A stretch of 64,000 nucleotides of DNA. Origin: Bacteroidales bacterium UBA1797. GTDB taxonomy: Bacteria > Bacteroidota > Bacteroidia > Bacteroidales > VadinHA17. Below, in pieces: positions 19,072 to 27,909 of the stretch. Location: contig DCFT01000112.1 in assembly GCA_002319885.1 (NCBI GenBank), forward strand, positions 1,363 through 65,362, written 5' to 3'. The translations under genes were made by a program, and so were the position numbers. The notes under the pieces were generated by a model. The model did not search any database, was not told where the DNA came from, and was given only the letters and a program-made list of their open reading frames with translations. How positions within the stretch are numbered: position 1 is the first letter of the stretch; every line of letters begins with the position of its first letter.

Positions 19072-19779
19072 ATGAATTGCATAATAGTTGATGATGATAT
19101 ATTAACTTGTAGAATCCTGGAGGAATATGTGATGAAATCCACTTCGCTTAACCTGATAAGTATTTTCAGCGAACCGAAAGCAGCAAGAGATATGTTAACT
19201 AAACGACAGGATATTGATCTTGCCATTCTCAATATCCCGATGCCTTATCTGGATGATTTTGAGTTTATTAGTAGCCTAGATTCTAAACCTAAAATAATAA
19301 TAGTATCATCAACTGAGGAATTTGCACTGAAAGCGTTCGACTTCAACATTGTCGATTACCTGTTAAAACCTGTCACATATGGACGTTTCTGCAAAGCCAT
19401 TGACAAAACAATCAGGTACTTTTCACGTAAAGAGGGTACAAACAACGGCAGTGAAGAAATATTCATCAAAGAAGGAACAACACTGGTTAAGCTCAAACTC
19501 ACAGATATTATATATATCGAATCTTTAGAAAATTATATTACACTTAATACCAGGAACAAAAAATTTACTATTCATTTTACAATGAAAGCCATTGAGAACC
19601 AACTTCCATCACATATATTTGTAAGGGTACACAGATCTTTCATAATAAACAAGAATATGATACTCGCTATAAATGAGAATACTCTGGATATTCAAACAGG
19701 AGATTCTGTTAAAAAAATTCCAGTCGGGAAATCATTCAGGAACTACCTTTTGAATTACATTAATGTGATGGCGAGATAA
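19072..19779 (+). CDS. LytTR-family response regulator with Asn in place of the phospho-acceptor Asp
   Basis: 235 residues: an N-terminal receiver-like domain (about 1-120) and a C-terminal LytTR DNA-binding domain (about 135-232; LTDIIYIESLENYITLNT, IFVRVHRSFIINKNMI). The receiver keeps the acidic cluster VDDD (6-9), the switch Ser in IIIVSST and the Lys in YLLKPVTYG. However, the site that is Asp in active receivers is Asn54 (LAILNIPMP; codon AAT). The LytTR regulator at 44416 has Asp there. This one is therefore unlikely to be activated by aspartyl phosphorylation in the ordinary way. No kinase gene adjoins it; the convergent neighbour encodes a SiaC-like protein. Confidence 0.9.
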   Translation: MNCIIVDDDILTCRILEEYVMKSTSLNLISIFSEPKAARDMLTKRQDIDLAILNIPMPYLDDFEFISSLDSKPKIIIVSSTEEFALKAFDFNIVDYLLKPVTYGRFCKAIDKTIRYFSRKEGTNNGSEEIFIKEGTTLVKLKLTDIIYIESLENYITLNTRNKKFTIHFTMKAIENQLPSHIFVRVHRSFIINKNMILAINENTLDIQTGDSVKKIPVGKSFRNYLLNYINVMAR

Positions 19780-19822
19780 TTGCATGAAATAGTCTTCTAC
19801 TCACAAATTGCTACATAAAAAA

Positions 19823-20323
19823 TTATTCCTGCTCCTGTATTAAGTTCAATTTTTGTTCAGTCTCTATAAATACTAATCTGTCTTTAACAAGTTCACCCTT
19901 GTTATCTCTTCCGTAAAGCTTTATACAAATATTTGGTATGGCACCATAAAAAATATTAGTTATGGGAGAAAATGCGTCATTAATATCCTCAAATTCATTT
20001 ATTTCATCATATTCCTCAATATTAAAATAGAGGTGCAAAATAACAATATAATCAGGTTTGTCAATCCTGACCAGGACATTAAGTATCTTTGCGAGCCATA
20101 TTGATGATGCAGTATTGAAATATTCCAGATCGAACCTCAAATTGGTAGTTGGCCTTGCATTTAATATATACTCTGTAACCCAATTCATTACCGGCTCATA
20201 TAATTTACCGGCATTTTCAGGAATTGATCTGCCTGACAAAATAAGCTCCCCTGTTAAATGATCCAGATTTACTTCAGGCGTGTTAGGAGTCTGTTCAATT
20301 ATTAATCTTTGAATTTTATTCAT
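19823..20323 (-). CDS. SiaC-like (DUF1987) regulatory phosphoprotein
   Basis: 166 residues without a signal peptide. The N-terminus TPNTPEVNLDHLTGELILSGRSIPENA and the motif LEYFNTASSIWL are typical of the SiaC/DUF1987 family. In Pseudomonas aeruginosa, SiaC is phosphorylated on a threonine by SiaB, dephosphorylated by a PP2C phosphatase, and controls a diguanylate cyclase. Thr71 in the FNTASS motif is the likely equivalent. No SiaA, SiaB or SiaD gene lies nearby, so the partner enzymes must be elsewhere if they exist. A TAAATTTG promoter-like element is at 20385-20392 on the minus strand, without a matching -33 box. It converges with the LytTR gene, 43 bases apart. Confidence 0.75.
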   Translation of the reverse strand: MNKIQRLIIEQTPNTPEVNLDHLTGELILSGRSIPENAGKLYEPVMNWVTEYILNARPTTNLRFDLEYFNTASSIWLAKILNVLVRIDKPDYIVILHLYFNIEEYDEINEFEDINDAFSPITNIFYGAIPNICIKLYGRDNKGELVKDRLVFIETEQKLNLIQEQE

Positions 20324-20753
20324 TTTACTTTATGATAGAAGTTTATTAAATATGCCAGACCAGTTTTAATTTTAGATTAATAATCAAATTTATTACATGT
20401 TTTTATAAGTTTAAAAATCCTCATCAATTACTTATGATCAATCATCAATAAAATCGTCTGTTCATCAATTTATTTCTCGATTTATCTCCAAGAAACGATT
20501 AATTTTTCTTTTTACCCGATTTTTTTGCCTCACTGATTTTGTAACAAATAATCTGGAAAACTCAAAATAATAAATCACTTTATAACCTGATGAACTCAAA
20601 AATCAAAGATCTTTATTCTGCTCTTACAAATTTTTCAATAATTATTATAGATAATTTATAACCTTGTCGCAAATTGCGGTAAGTTTAATTTTTATCCTGT
20701 CTTCAAAACTCAGGGATTTTGGATACAAAGAAAAGTATAAGCTGCTAACAATC
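20324..20753. other. AT-rich intergenic region
   Basis: 430 bases between the SiaC-like gene and the next minus-strand stop. Apart from the possible -7 element at 20385-20392 I see no convincing gene, repeat or hairpin with a T-run. Confidence 0.5.
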
Positions 20754-21263
20754 TTATTGAAAACATTGCAGGGTTCTTATAAAATAGTCCTGTTTATCAA
20801 TTACGAAATCATCATAACTGTTATTATAATAAACCCTGATTTTATTGATCGCATGGCGTTTCAGAAAATCAATACTTTCTTTTGTCATTTTTGAATAATC
20901 AATCAATTTTTCTCCTTCGTTTCTACAGATTATTTGTCCTGAGAGTGGTAGGGTAATGAAATCATTACCCGACTTTAAAGATATTTTGCTTTCCTTCCCA
21001 AAACAACTCTTATAACCAGGTTTCAGGAGAATGAAAAGAGCCATTGAGGTATCTCGGTATGTAATATTCTGTTCAATCTTCACTTTTAAATTACCCGGTA
21101 TACTGGATACATTCTCGTAATAAGCTGAACGAGTAACAAGATCATCACAAGGGTCATTAGTTGTTTTTAAATTGCACTGTGCCTGAACTGAAAGAGAATA
21201 CATAAAAATTAAAAGGAAAATGATTATTGATTTTATTTTAAAAAGCATACTTGCTACTGACAT
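20754..21263 (-). CDS. Hypothetical secreted protein
   Basis: The frame opens at 21398, but the first 45 codons carry no recognisable domain. Starting at the ATG at 21263 (or 21248) gives a proper signal peptide (MLFKIKSIIIFLLIFMYSLSVQAQ) and a product of about 165-169 residues. The mature protein has five Cys, including CNLKTTNDPCDD near its N-terminus, and a pattern of short beta-strands (FILLKPGYKSCFG, FITLPLSGQIICRNEGEKL). I do not recognise a family. It stands alone between two long non-coding stretches. Confidence 0.6.
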   Translation of the reverse strand: MSVASMLFKIKSIIIFLLIFMYSLSVQAQCNLKTTNDPCDDLVTRSAYYENVSSIPGNLKVKIEQNITYRDTSMALFILLKPGYKSCFGKESKISLKSGNDFITLPLSGQIICRNEGEKLIDYSKMTKESIDFLKRHAINKIRVYYNNSYDDFVIDKQDYFIRTLQCFQ

Positions 21264-21398
21264 GTAATTAATAAAGTTAAGAATTCCATTTTTTGTTATG
21301 ATTGTTTTAACTACCGTTTCAAATCTGACATACTTATAAGTTTTTAGAATCCCAGGCATTCTAAATGCAAGCAATGGATGTCCTTCTATTGTTTTCAT

Positions 21399-21907
21399 GA
21401 ATTTTTGTAAGTTTTAATATGATAAAAGTAGTTTGGAGTAACAACTTTGTCAAGCCTCTGTCGCCCATTTTGTGGGGAACTAAACTTGTTTTCAAACTAT
21501 TTGTCTTTCAAAACCGGAAGAATATTTACCAGTATAAGCCACTGATGTAACAAAGAGTATTCTTAGTCAAAATAGAGTACTAATTTATCAGCAATATGTC
21601 AGAGAATTTAAAATAACAGATTAGCTGCAATACATCTTTATGATTGTCTGACTATTAACGAATCTGCCTGTAATTAATATAAGAATTTACGATTTTGACG
21701 AGTAATTTATTTGTAGGGATCAATTATATCAAAAAAGTTGAAAATTTGCCATTTAAACTGGCTTTTATGCGGAAAGTTGATACAAAAAAGCAAATAGTAA
21801 AAGTTAAAAATTGTAGAAATTGAATCACATAATGCATTAATGCAGTATTTTCACCCACTAAAATCTTAGAATAAGAAATTTAAACAACAAATCAGGAGGA
21901 TAAACTT
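21399..21907. other. Intergenic region with a 12-base palindrome
   Basis: 509 bases of AT-rich DNA. Near the right end, the perfect palindrome TGCATTAATGCA lies at 21833-21844, 63 bases before the oxidoreductase start, where an operator could sit. An unusually good Shine-Dalgarno site, AGGAGGA at 21894-21900, is seven bases from the ATG at 21908. Nothing else is supported. Confidence 0.45.
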
Positions 21908-23053
21908 ATGCTCTATCGTCAACTTGGTAAAACAGGCATTGATCTTTCAATTCTGGGATTCGGATGTATGCGACTTCCTATAATCGACCACAAACCTGAA
22001 AAAATTAACTATTCAATAGCAACTAAACTGCTTTATCATGCAATAGAAAATGGCGTTAATTATGTTGATACTGCCTATTTTTATCATGCTTCTGTTTTCG
22101 GACAACGTGGTGAAAGTGAACCTTTTGTTGGGGAGGCACTTTCCCGGGGACTGAGAAAAAAAGTGCATCTGGCCACTAAGATGCCACTTTTTCAACTGAG
22201 GCAAAAGGAACAGATGGAAACATATCTCTCGGAACAACTGGAAAGACTGAAAACAGATTATTTAGATTTTTATCTCTTACACGGGCTCAATGGTGATTTA
22301 TGGGACAAAATGAAAAGTTTTGGTGTTCGCGAGTTTCTCGATAAAAAGAAAGCTGAAGGAAAGATCAGATTCCCTGCATTTTCATTTCATGGAAAAACGG
22401 AGGATTTTATGAGAATTTGCGACGAATATGACTGGACATTCGGGCAGATACAATATAACTATATGGATATAGATTTTCAGGCCGGATATAAAGGTCTTAA
22501 GTACGCAGCCGGTAAAGGAATCGGAGTAGTTGTGATGGAACCTTTAAAGGGCGGCAAATTAGGGAATAATCTCCCATCTGAAATGACACCTGTCTTCAAA
22601 GAATCTTCTGCTAAAAGAAGCCCGGCTGAATGGGCACTGCGTTTTGTGTGGAACGACGCCGCAGTAACAAGTCTTCTTTCGGGCATGAATAGCATGGAGC
22701 AATTGGAGGAAAATATCAAGGTAGCGAATAATGGAATTTCAGATTCTCTCAGCAAGGATGACCTATTGATGTTTGACAAGCTGAGAAGTGCAATGAGCGT
22801 AAGGATCAAAGCAGATTGCACGGAGTGCAGATACTGTATGCCCTGCTCCTCCGGAGTGGATATCCCTGACGTTTTAGCCGCTCTTAACAACGCTGCCATC
22901 TGGAATGACGCCAACACATGGGTAACCGGTTATGTACGTGTAAAAGGCAAAGCAGGCAAATGTACAGAATGTAAGGAATGTGAGGAAGTATGTCCTCAGG
23001 GACTTCCAATATCGACTTTTATGAAAGAGGCTGTTTCTTTATTCAGAGAATAA
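21908..23053 (+). CDS. Aldo/keto reductase with C-terminal ferredoxin-type iron-sulfur domain
   Basis: 381 residues. The N-terminal TIM barrel (about 1-285) has the aldo/keto reductase signature: LGKTGIDLSILGFGCMRLP, the catalytic-type VDTAYFYH, Lys in TKMPLF and DYLDFYLLHGL. The C-terminal part carries two Cys clusters, CTECRYCMPC (about 301-310) and CTECKECEEVCPQ (about 353-365), suited to two [4Fe-4S] clusters. This is the common anaerobe-type fusion in which electrons may come from ferredoxin. It is cytoplasmic, with no signal peptide. A strong Shine-Dalgarno site, rare in this window, fixes the start. The substrate is unknown. Confidence 0.9.
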   Translation: MLYRQLGKTGIDLSILGFGCMRLPIIDHKPEKINYSIATKLLYHAIENGVNYVDTAYFYHASVFGQRGESEPFVGEALSRGLRKKVHLATKMPLFQLRQKEQMETYLSEQLERLKTDYLDFYLLHGLNGDLWDKMKSFGVREFLDKKKAEGKIRFPAFSFHGKTEDFMRICDEYDWTFGQIQYNYMDIDFQAGYKGLKYAAGKGIGVVVMEPLKGGKLGNNLPSEMTPVFKESSAKRSPAEWALRFVWNDAAVTSLLSGMNSMEQLEENIKVANNGISDSLSKDDLLMFDKLRSAMSVRIKADCTECRYCMPCSSGVDIPDVLAALNNAAIWNDANTWVTGYVRVKGKAGKCTECKECEEVCPQGLPISTFMKEAVSLFRE

Positions 23054-23246
23054 TAAAAATAAAATCAGTGCCGGTATTTACATTTTATTTTAAAGAATTA
23101 TTACTAACAATAATTTTGCCTTTATAATTATCTCTTTCTGTTACTACCCTGTTGGAATAAATGCTAATATCAGGATGAATAATAATATTATCATCTTAAT
23201 CTTTAACTTTACAAAAAGAAACCGCATTTCATATAAAAGACAGATT

Positions 23247-23636
23247 ATGAAAACTCTGATTCTCGTTTCATTGCTAACCATTCTCACATTTTCAGCATTT
23301 GGCCAGGGAAGAAGCTCTACCTTATATGTTGATGCTTACAAAAGGGATAAAAACATGGAAAGAATCGGCGGAGCATTAACCGTTTTTGGCGGAGTTACAC
23401 TTTTTGTTGGTAATATATTGTACTGGAAAGTATATCATGATAATAACGGAACATCAACAGATTATGTGAATGCATACCGAAATATCATGCTTGGAGGTCT
23501 CGGACTGATGGTGATCGGAATTCCAATATGGTCGTATGGTAAAGCAAACGAGAGGCATATAAGAATTGATGCAGAACTTATTAACTTTAGAGGATTAGCA
23601 CTTACGAATGGTGTTGGATTACGAATAAAGTTTTAA
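23247..23636 (+). CDS. Hypothetical membrane or secreted protein
   Basis: About 129 residues from the ATG at 23247. That start is chosen over 23175 because it yields a signal peptide, MKTLILVSLLTILTFSAFGQ. The mature part has two hydrophobic, glycine-rich segments (IGGALTVFGGVTLFVGNILYW and IMLGGLGLMVIGIPIWSYG), probably two membrane helices, and ends in a short strand ending LRIKF. I recognise no family. It lies 19 bases upstream of the Tat-signal protein gene and probably shares its transcript. Confidence 0.6.
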   Translation: MKTLILVSLLTILTFSAFGQGRSSTLYVDAYKRDKNMERIGGALTVFGGVTLFVGNILYWKVYHDNNGTSTDYVNAYRNIMLGGLGLMVIGIPIWSYGKANERHIRIDAELINFRGLALTNGVGLRIKF

Positions 23637-23655
23637 TTAATACAAAAAGACAAAC

Positions 23656-24687
23656 ATGGAAAAGAAATCCGGATTATCTGAAAGCAGAAGGAGACTTCTT
23701 AAAGGTTTGGCAGTTCTTCCATTTGCAGGAAGCTTTTCGATTGCCTCAGCTGCAACACGGCTTATGTCAAACAATCAGGGGTATCTTACTGATGAAGCGA
23801 AGGATTCGTTAAAAAATCTGAAAGGAGTGCTTCCAAAAGGGAAACTTGGAAAATATGAGATAAGCAGGCTTGTAATGGGCTGCAATCCAATGGGAGGATG
23901 GTCGCATTCAAGAGATCTTTCTTATGTCGGGCAACTAAGCAAACACTGGCATACCGAGACGAAAATGAAGGAAACATGGGCAATAGCAGAACAGGCGGGT
24001 ATTAATTTTTGTAACCTCGTGGAATTTCAATACAAGGCATTCAATGAGTTCAAAAGAGAGACAGGAAGTAAAATGATGAATGTGTGTCAGTGTTCTATTG
24101 GTCAGCCCGCTGACAGACTGGCTCCTGTTAAAAAAGCGGTTGCTGACGGAGCCGATTTCATCTACATCCAGGGTGAGAATGTTGATAGCCTGGCAAAAAC
24201 CAACGCGATTGATGTCTTGCTGAAAACTGTCGATTATATACGGAGCCAGGGCCTCCTTGCCGGTGTTGGCGCTCACTCCATAAAAAGTATTAAAGCTTCA
24301 ATTGATGTAGGTGTCAAACCTGATTTTTATTATAAAACTTTTCATCACGACAATTACTGGTCAGTTACACCTCCTGAAAACAGAAAAGAATACCCGACCT
24401 ATCCAACAACTCCAATAACTGACCGTAATCAATGGAATGATAATATGTGGGATCAGTTTTATGAACAGACCATTGAAACCTTCAAAACCATCGATGTGCC
24501 TTTCTTTGGATTTAAGGTTTTGGCGGCTGGTTCGATAGAGCCGAAGAATGGTATTCGCTGGGCATATGAGAATGGAGCCGATTTTGTTTGTCTGGGTATG
24601 TACGATTTCCAGGTGGTTGATGATGTAAACACAACTATTGATATATTAGGAAGCCTTGGAAAACGTGATAGACCCTGGTATTCATAA
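23656..24687 (+). CDS. Twin-arginine-signal TIM-barrel protein, aldo/keto-reductase-like
   Basis: 343 residues. The N-terminus SRRRLLKGLAVLPFAGSFSIASA is a twin-arginine export signal. The body has aldo/keto-reductase-like elements (LGKYEISRLVMGCNPMGGW, AIAEQAGINFCNLVEFQY, DFIYIQGENVD, FFGFKVLAAG, GADFVCLGMYDFQVVDD), but the classical Asp-Tyr-Lys-His tetrad is not obvious. It may be a cofactor-binding or isomerase-like relative rather than a normal reductase. It follows a small membrane protein gene and is near an iron-sulfur aldo/keto reductase on the same strand. The substrate is unknown. Confidence 0.7.
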   Translation: MEKKSGLSESRRRLLKGLAVLPFAGSFSIASAATRLMSNNQGYLTDEAKDSLKNLKGVLPKGKLGKYEISRLVMGCNPMGGWSHSRDLSYVGQLSKHWHTETKMKETWAIAEQAGINFCNLVEFQYKAFNEFKRETGSKMMNVCQCSIGQPADRLAPVKKAVADGADFIYIQGENVDSLAKTNAIDVLLKTVDYIRSQGLLAGVGAHSIKSIKASIDVGVKPDFYYKTFHHDNYWSVTPPENRKEYPTYPTTPITDRNQWNDNMWDQFYEQTIETFKTIDVPFFGFKVLAAGSIEPKNGIRWAYENGADFVCLGMYDFQVVDDVNTTIDILGSLGKRDRPWYS

Positions 24688-24780
24688 AAAGTTCACCAGT
24701 ATCTTATGCACTTATAATTTTTAACATAACAGGTTAAAAATCTTATTTGATTTAAATACCCGGAGAATTCACTTTTAAGA

Positions 24781-25287
24781 TTAGTCTTTTACTCTGGTAT
24801 ATGTTTCAACTCCAAGCGATTTGTTATTCACTATTTCTTCACGTGTAACCAGATCAGGTGATTTGACATCGAATATTACTCTAAAACTTGCTTTTTCAGG
24901 ATTTGAAGCAAACTCAAAGGGAACCTGTTCGCACCTGTTTTTGGCTGTGAACCATAAAATGCCCATCATAAAATTTGGAGCGTCTTTTACAAATCCGGCA
25001 GTAATCATTTTATCCCTCTTTTTGTCATATCCCCATAACTCCTTCATTTCCATCCAGAGTTTACCCTGTGTAACACTCTTTAGATTGAATTCAACCCCAT
25101 CATTTCCATAGGGTTTAATTTCTGCTGTATAGACAGTGTCTTTAAAAGTTTTATTTTCCCAGGTGCCAATAAATTGTTTCAGAAGTTCAGCCTGATTGAG
25201 GTCGCTTTGCATAGTCTGTGCGTGTATTACATTAATACTTAGTAAAAAGAATACTGCAACCACTGCGATTGAATAATTTTTTCTCAT
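24781..25287 (-). CDS. Hypothetical secreted lipocalin-like protein
   Basis: 168 residues with a signal peptide (MRKNYSIAVVAVFFLLSINVIHAQ). The mature domain begins LLKQFIGTWENKTFKDTVYTAEI and continues with alternating strands (GVEFNLKSV, LWMEMKELWGYDKKRDKMITAGFV, ASFRVIFDVKSPDLVTREEIV). The GxW motif at the first strand and the strand pattern suggest a small lipocalin- or DUF1579-type barrel. It is a single gene, converging with the Tat-signal protein on one side and divergent from the PadR gene on the other. The ligand is unknown. Confidence 0.6.
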   Translation of the reverse strand: MRKNYSIAVVAVFFLLSINVIHAQTMQSDLNQAELLKQFIGTWENKTFKDTVYTAEIKPYGNDGVEFNLKSVTQGKLWMEMKELWGYDKKRDKMITAGFVKDAPNFMMGILWFTAKNRCEQVPFEFASNPEKASFRVIFDVKSPDLVTREEIVNNKSLGVETYTRVKD

Positions 25288-25399
25288 AAGTTATATTTAT
25301 TAATGAATGATTTGTAAAAATCTGATTACCAAACAACTTTTGGCTGATATTGTTCATAATCAGGTATAAGAATAAATAAAAGAAATAATTCACCATGTG

Positions 25400-25433
25400 T
25401 TACGATATATTACGATATATTGTTATAAATTTG
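25400..25433 (+). promoter_or_regulatory. Tandem decamer and -7 element upstream of padR
   Basis: TACGATATAT occurs twice without a gap at 25401-25410 and 25411-25420, followed by TAAATTTG at 25426-25433, a match to the TAnnTTTG -7 form. The repeats cover the place where the -33 box would lie. They are 54 bases upstream of the PadR start, so they are a plausible autoregulatory operator; this is inference from position. Confidence 0.45.
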
Positions 25434-25473
25434 TGAAATGTTTGATTTTAACTTAAATCTAAAGAACTGAAAG

Positions 25474-25986
25474 ATGGCTGACAACCATTTTAAAGATAAT
25501 CCAAAACAATCACGCCTCTTTAAGAAGGGTGATCTGAAATATATAATCCTTGATATAGTTAAAGATTGTCCGTCACATGGATATGATATAATATCAGTTC
25601 TGGAGGATCGTTTTCACGGACTCTATTCTCCTAGTGCCGGAAGTATTTATCCGATACTTCAGTTTCTCGAAAGTGAAGATTTTGTCACAGCCTGCAGGAA
25701 GGATGGGCGAAATGTATTTACGATCACAGATGCCGGTATAAAATATCTTAAAGAAGAGAAAGTTACAACAGACAAGATAAAGGAACGCTTCAAGAACTTG
25801 TGGGGGTGCTCCAACAGGGAATATCTTCAGGATGTAAGGACTGTATTGAATTATTCATCTGAATTACGACATATAATCGGCCGGCTGGCTATGAGTAAAG
25901 ACACTGAAAAAGTCGCTATTCTTAAAGGGAAACTTTCCAAAGCATTGATTGATATTAAAAAAATAACCGAAGAAGATAATATATAA
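25474..25986 (+). CDS. PadR-family transcriptional regulator
   Basis: 170 residues. The winged-helix N-terminus has the PadR pattern GDLKYIILDIVKDCPSHGYDIISVLEDRFHGLYSPSAGSIYPILQFLESEDFV and then the wing, DGRNVFTITDAGIKYL. The C-terminal half (about 100-170) is helical and probably mediates dimerisation. PadR proteins usually repress nearby transporter or stress genes and respond to small molecules. Here the ABC exporter gene follows after 69 bases on the same strand, so it is the likely target. A tandem decamer upstream may be the operator. Confidence 0.9.
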   Translation: MADNHFKDNPKQSRLFKKGDLKYIILDIVKDCPSHGYDIISVLEDRFHGLYSPSAGSIYPILQFLESEDFVTACRKDGRNVFTITDAGIKYLKEEKVTTDKIKERFKNLWGCSNREYLQDVRTVLNYSSELRHIIGRLAMSKDTEKVAILKGKLSKALIDIKKITEEDNI

Positions 25987-26055
25987 TTAAAATATCCCGG
26001 TGTCATAATCGTCTAATTATAATATGATACTAAACAAAAACAAAAACAAATACAT

Positions 26056-27837
26056 ATGGGATCAGAAGTTTTAGTGAAGAATAAGGGGAAAAAAACAGGC
26101 AGTGGACTGAGAGAACTTCTTAAACTATATCGGTTTTTAAAGCCATACCGATGGAAATTTGCCCTTGGAATGTTGTTTTTACTGATTTCAAGCGGAGCAA
26201 GCCTTATGTTTCCAAAATTTCTTGGCAATATGGTAGATCTGGGAAACAAAGGAAAGATGATCTCTGAGATAACTCATACAGGATTAATTCTTCTGGCAAT
26301 AATTCTTGTTCAGGCAATATTTTCCTACTCACGGATACGGATATTTGTTGAAGTAACAGAAAAAACACTGGCCTCAATACGTCAGCATTTATACAACCAC
26401 CTGATCAAGTTGCCTATGAGTTTTTTTGCGTCACGAAGAGTAGGTGAGCTGAATAGCCGTATTTCCTCCGACATTTCCCTGTTACAGGATTCACTCACTT
26501 CAACCCTTGCCGATTTGTTGTCTCAGATCATACTGATAACAGGTGGAATTACACTAATGACTATAAGTTCCTTCAAGCTCACTTTATTCATGTTATCAAT
26601 TTTGCCAGCTGTTGCACTCTTTGCTTTCTTTTCAGGAAGAGCTATCCGCAGGTATTCAAAGAAAGCACAGGGATATGTGGCTGAATCAAATACAATTGTT
26701 GAAGAGACTCTACAGGGAATACAAAATGTAAAAGCTTTTACAAATGAATTATTTGAAATAAACAGGTACCGCGATAAGACAATTGAAGTAGCAAAGGCCG
26801 GTATAAAGGGCGGTAAGTATCAGGCCGCCATGTCATTTATTGTTCTGGCATTTTTCATGGCCATGGGTGCTGTGATATGGAGAGGTGCAACATTAATTGC
26901 TTCAGGCCAGATGGCAGCCGGTCAGCTTTTTTCATTTGTAATTTATTCGGGGTTTATAGCAGGCAATATTGCAGGGATGGCGGGTGTATATACACGTCTT
27001 CAAAAAGCAATCGGTGCTGCAGAGAAATTGTTACTTCTGCTCGACGAACCTGCAGAAGCGGTGGATGAAAAGTATGATCATAAACTTTCCAATACATTGC
27101 ATGGGCAGATTGTTTTTGACAATGTTGCATTCGAATACCCTTCAAGGAAAGAAAATGTAGTGTTACGTAATGTAAGCTTCAGAGTTGAACCTGGCCAGCA
27201 GGTTGCACTAGTTGGTCCCAGCGGAGCTGGAAAATCAACTATTGTTTCTCTGTTGCTAAAATTCTATGACCCAACGAATGGAGCAATTCTCTTCGACGGC
27301 CGCGACAACCGTAGTTTTCCAATTACAGCACTTCGTGCTCAGATGGCGATAGTCCCACAGGATGTATTCCTGTTCGGAGGAACCATTCTTGAGAATATTG
27401 CATACGGGAAACCCGGGTCAGGCGAAGAGGAGATTATTGAAGCTGCCAGACAGGCGAATGCATGGGATTTTATACAGACTTTCCCGGAAAAACTTAATAC
27501 TATTGTAGGAGAACGGGGAGTACAGCTCTCAGGTGGCCAACGCCAACGTATTGCAATCGCCAGGGCAGTTCTTAAGAATCCGAAAATTCTGATCCTCGAT
27601 GAAGCTACTTCGTCACTTGATTCTGAATCTGAAAGGCTGGTTCAGGAAGCACTCGATAAGCTTATGAATGGACGAACCTCAGTAGTGATTGCACATCGTC
27701 TGGCCACTATTCGTAATGCCGACAAAATTATCGTTCTTGAAAACGGAACAATAATTGAACAGGGAACACATAACGAACTTCTCTCCAATAAAAATGGTTT
27801 ATATAAGACACTCACAGAATTACAGTTTGCAGTGTGA
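26056..27837 (+). CDS. ABC exporter half-transporter (MsbA/multidrug type)
   Basis: 593 residues with a fused membrane and ATPase domain. Six membrane helices lie at about 30-310 (for example FALGMLFLLISSGASLMF and FFMAMGAVIWRGATLIA). The nucleotide-binding domain (about 350-590) has Walker A GPSGAGKST, Q-loop VPQDVFLFGG, signature LSGGQRQRIAIARA, Walker B ILILDEATSSLD and the switch His in VIAHRL. It should act as a homodimer exporting a lipid or drug across the inner membrane. It follows a PadR regulator, which favours a drug- or stress-induced exporter over the housekeeping MsbA. No partner subunit adjoins it. Confidence 0.93.
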   Translation: MGSEVLVKNKGKKTGSGLRELLKLYRFLKPYRWKFALGMLFLLISSGASLMFPKFLGNMVDLGNKGKMISEITHTGLILLAIILVQAIFSYSRIRIFVEVTEKTLASIRQHLYNHLIKLPMSFFASRRVGELNSRISSDISLLQDSLTSTLADLLSQIILITGGITLMTISSFKLTLFMLSILPAVALFAFFSGRAIRRYSKKAQGYVAESNTIVEETLQGIQNVKAFTNELFEINRYRDKTIEVAKAGIKGGKYQAAMSFIVLAFFMAMGAVIWRGATLIASGQMAAGQLFSFVIYSGFIAGNIAGMAGVYTRLQKAIGAAEKLLLLLDEPAEAVDEKYDHKLSNTLHGQIVFDNVAFEYPSRKENVVLRNVSFRVEPGQQVALVGPSGAGKSTIVSLLLKFYDPTNGAILFDGRDNRSFPITALRAQMAIVPQDVFLFGGTILENIAYGKPGSGEEEIIEAARQANAWDFIQTFPEKLNTIVGERGVQLSGGQRQRIAIARAVLKNPKILILDEATSSLDSESERLVQEALDKLMNGRTSVVIAHRLATIRNADKIIVLENGTIIEQGTHNELLSNKNGLYKTLTELQFAV

Positions 27838-27839
27838 AT

Positions 27840-27867
27840 AAAAAGAGACGCCCAAACCGGGCGTCTC
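27840..27867 (-). terminator. Intrinsic terminator of the isomerase/dehydrogenase operon
   Basis: GAGACGCCC at 27845-27853 and GGGCGTCTC at 27859-27867 form a perfect nine-base-pair stem with a five-base loop. On the minus strand the stem is followed by five T (27844-27840). It lies 43 bases past the minus-strand stop at 27910. The plus-strand side has no T-run. Confidence 0.85.
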
Positions 27868-27909
27868 AACCAACTAATATGCATGAAATAAATAGCTTAT
27901 AGATTCAAT

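Noticed and set aside
27840..27867. Hairpin as terminator of the plus-strand ABC exporter
   Set aside because: The T-run is only on the minus strand and fits the operon ending at 27910. It could slow plus-strand transcription, but this is not supported.
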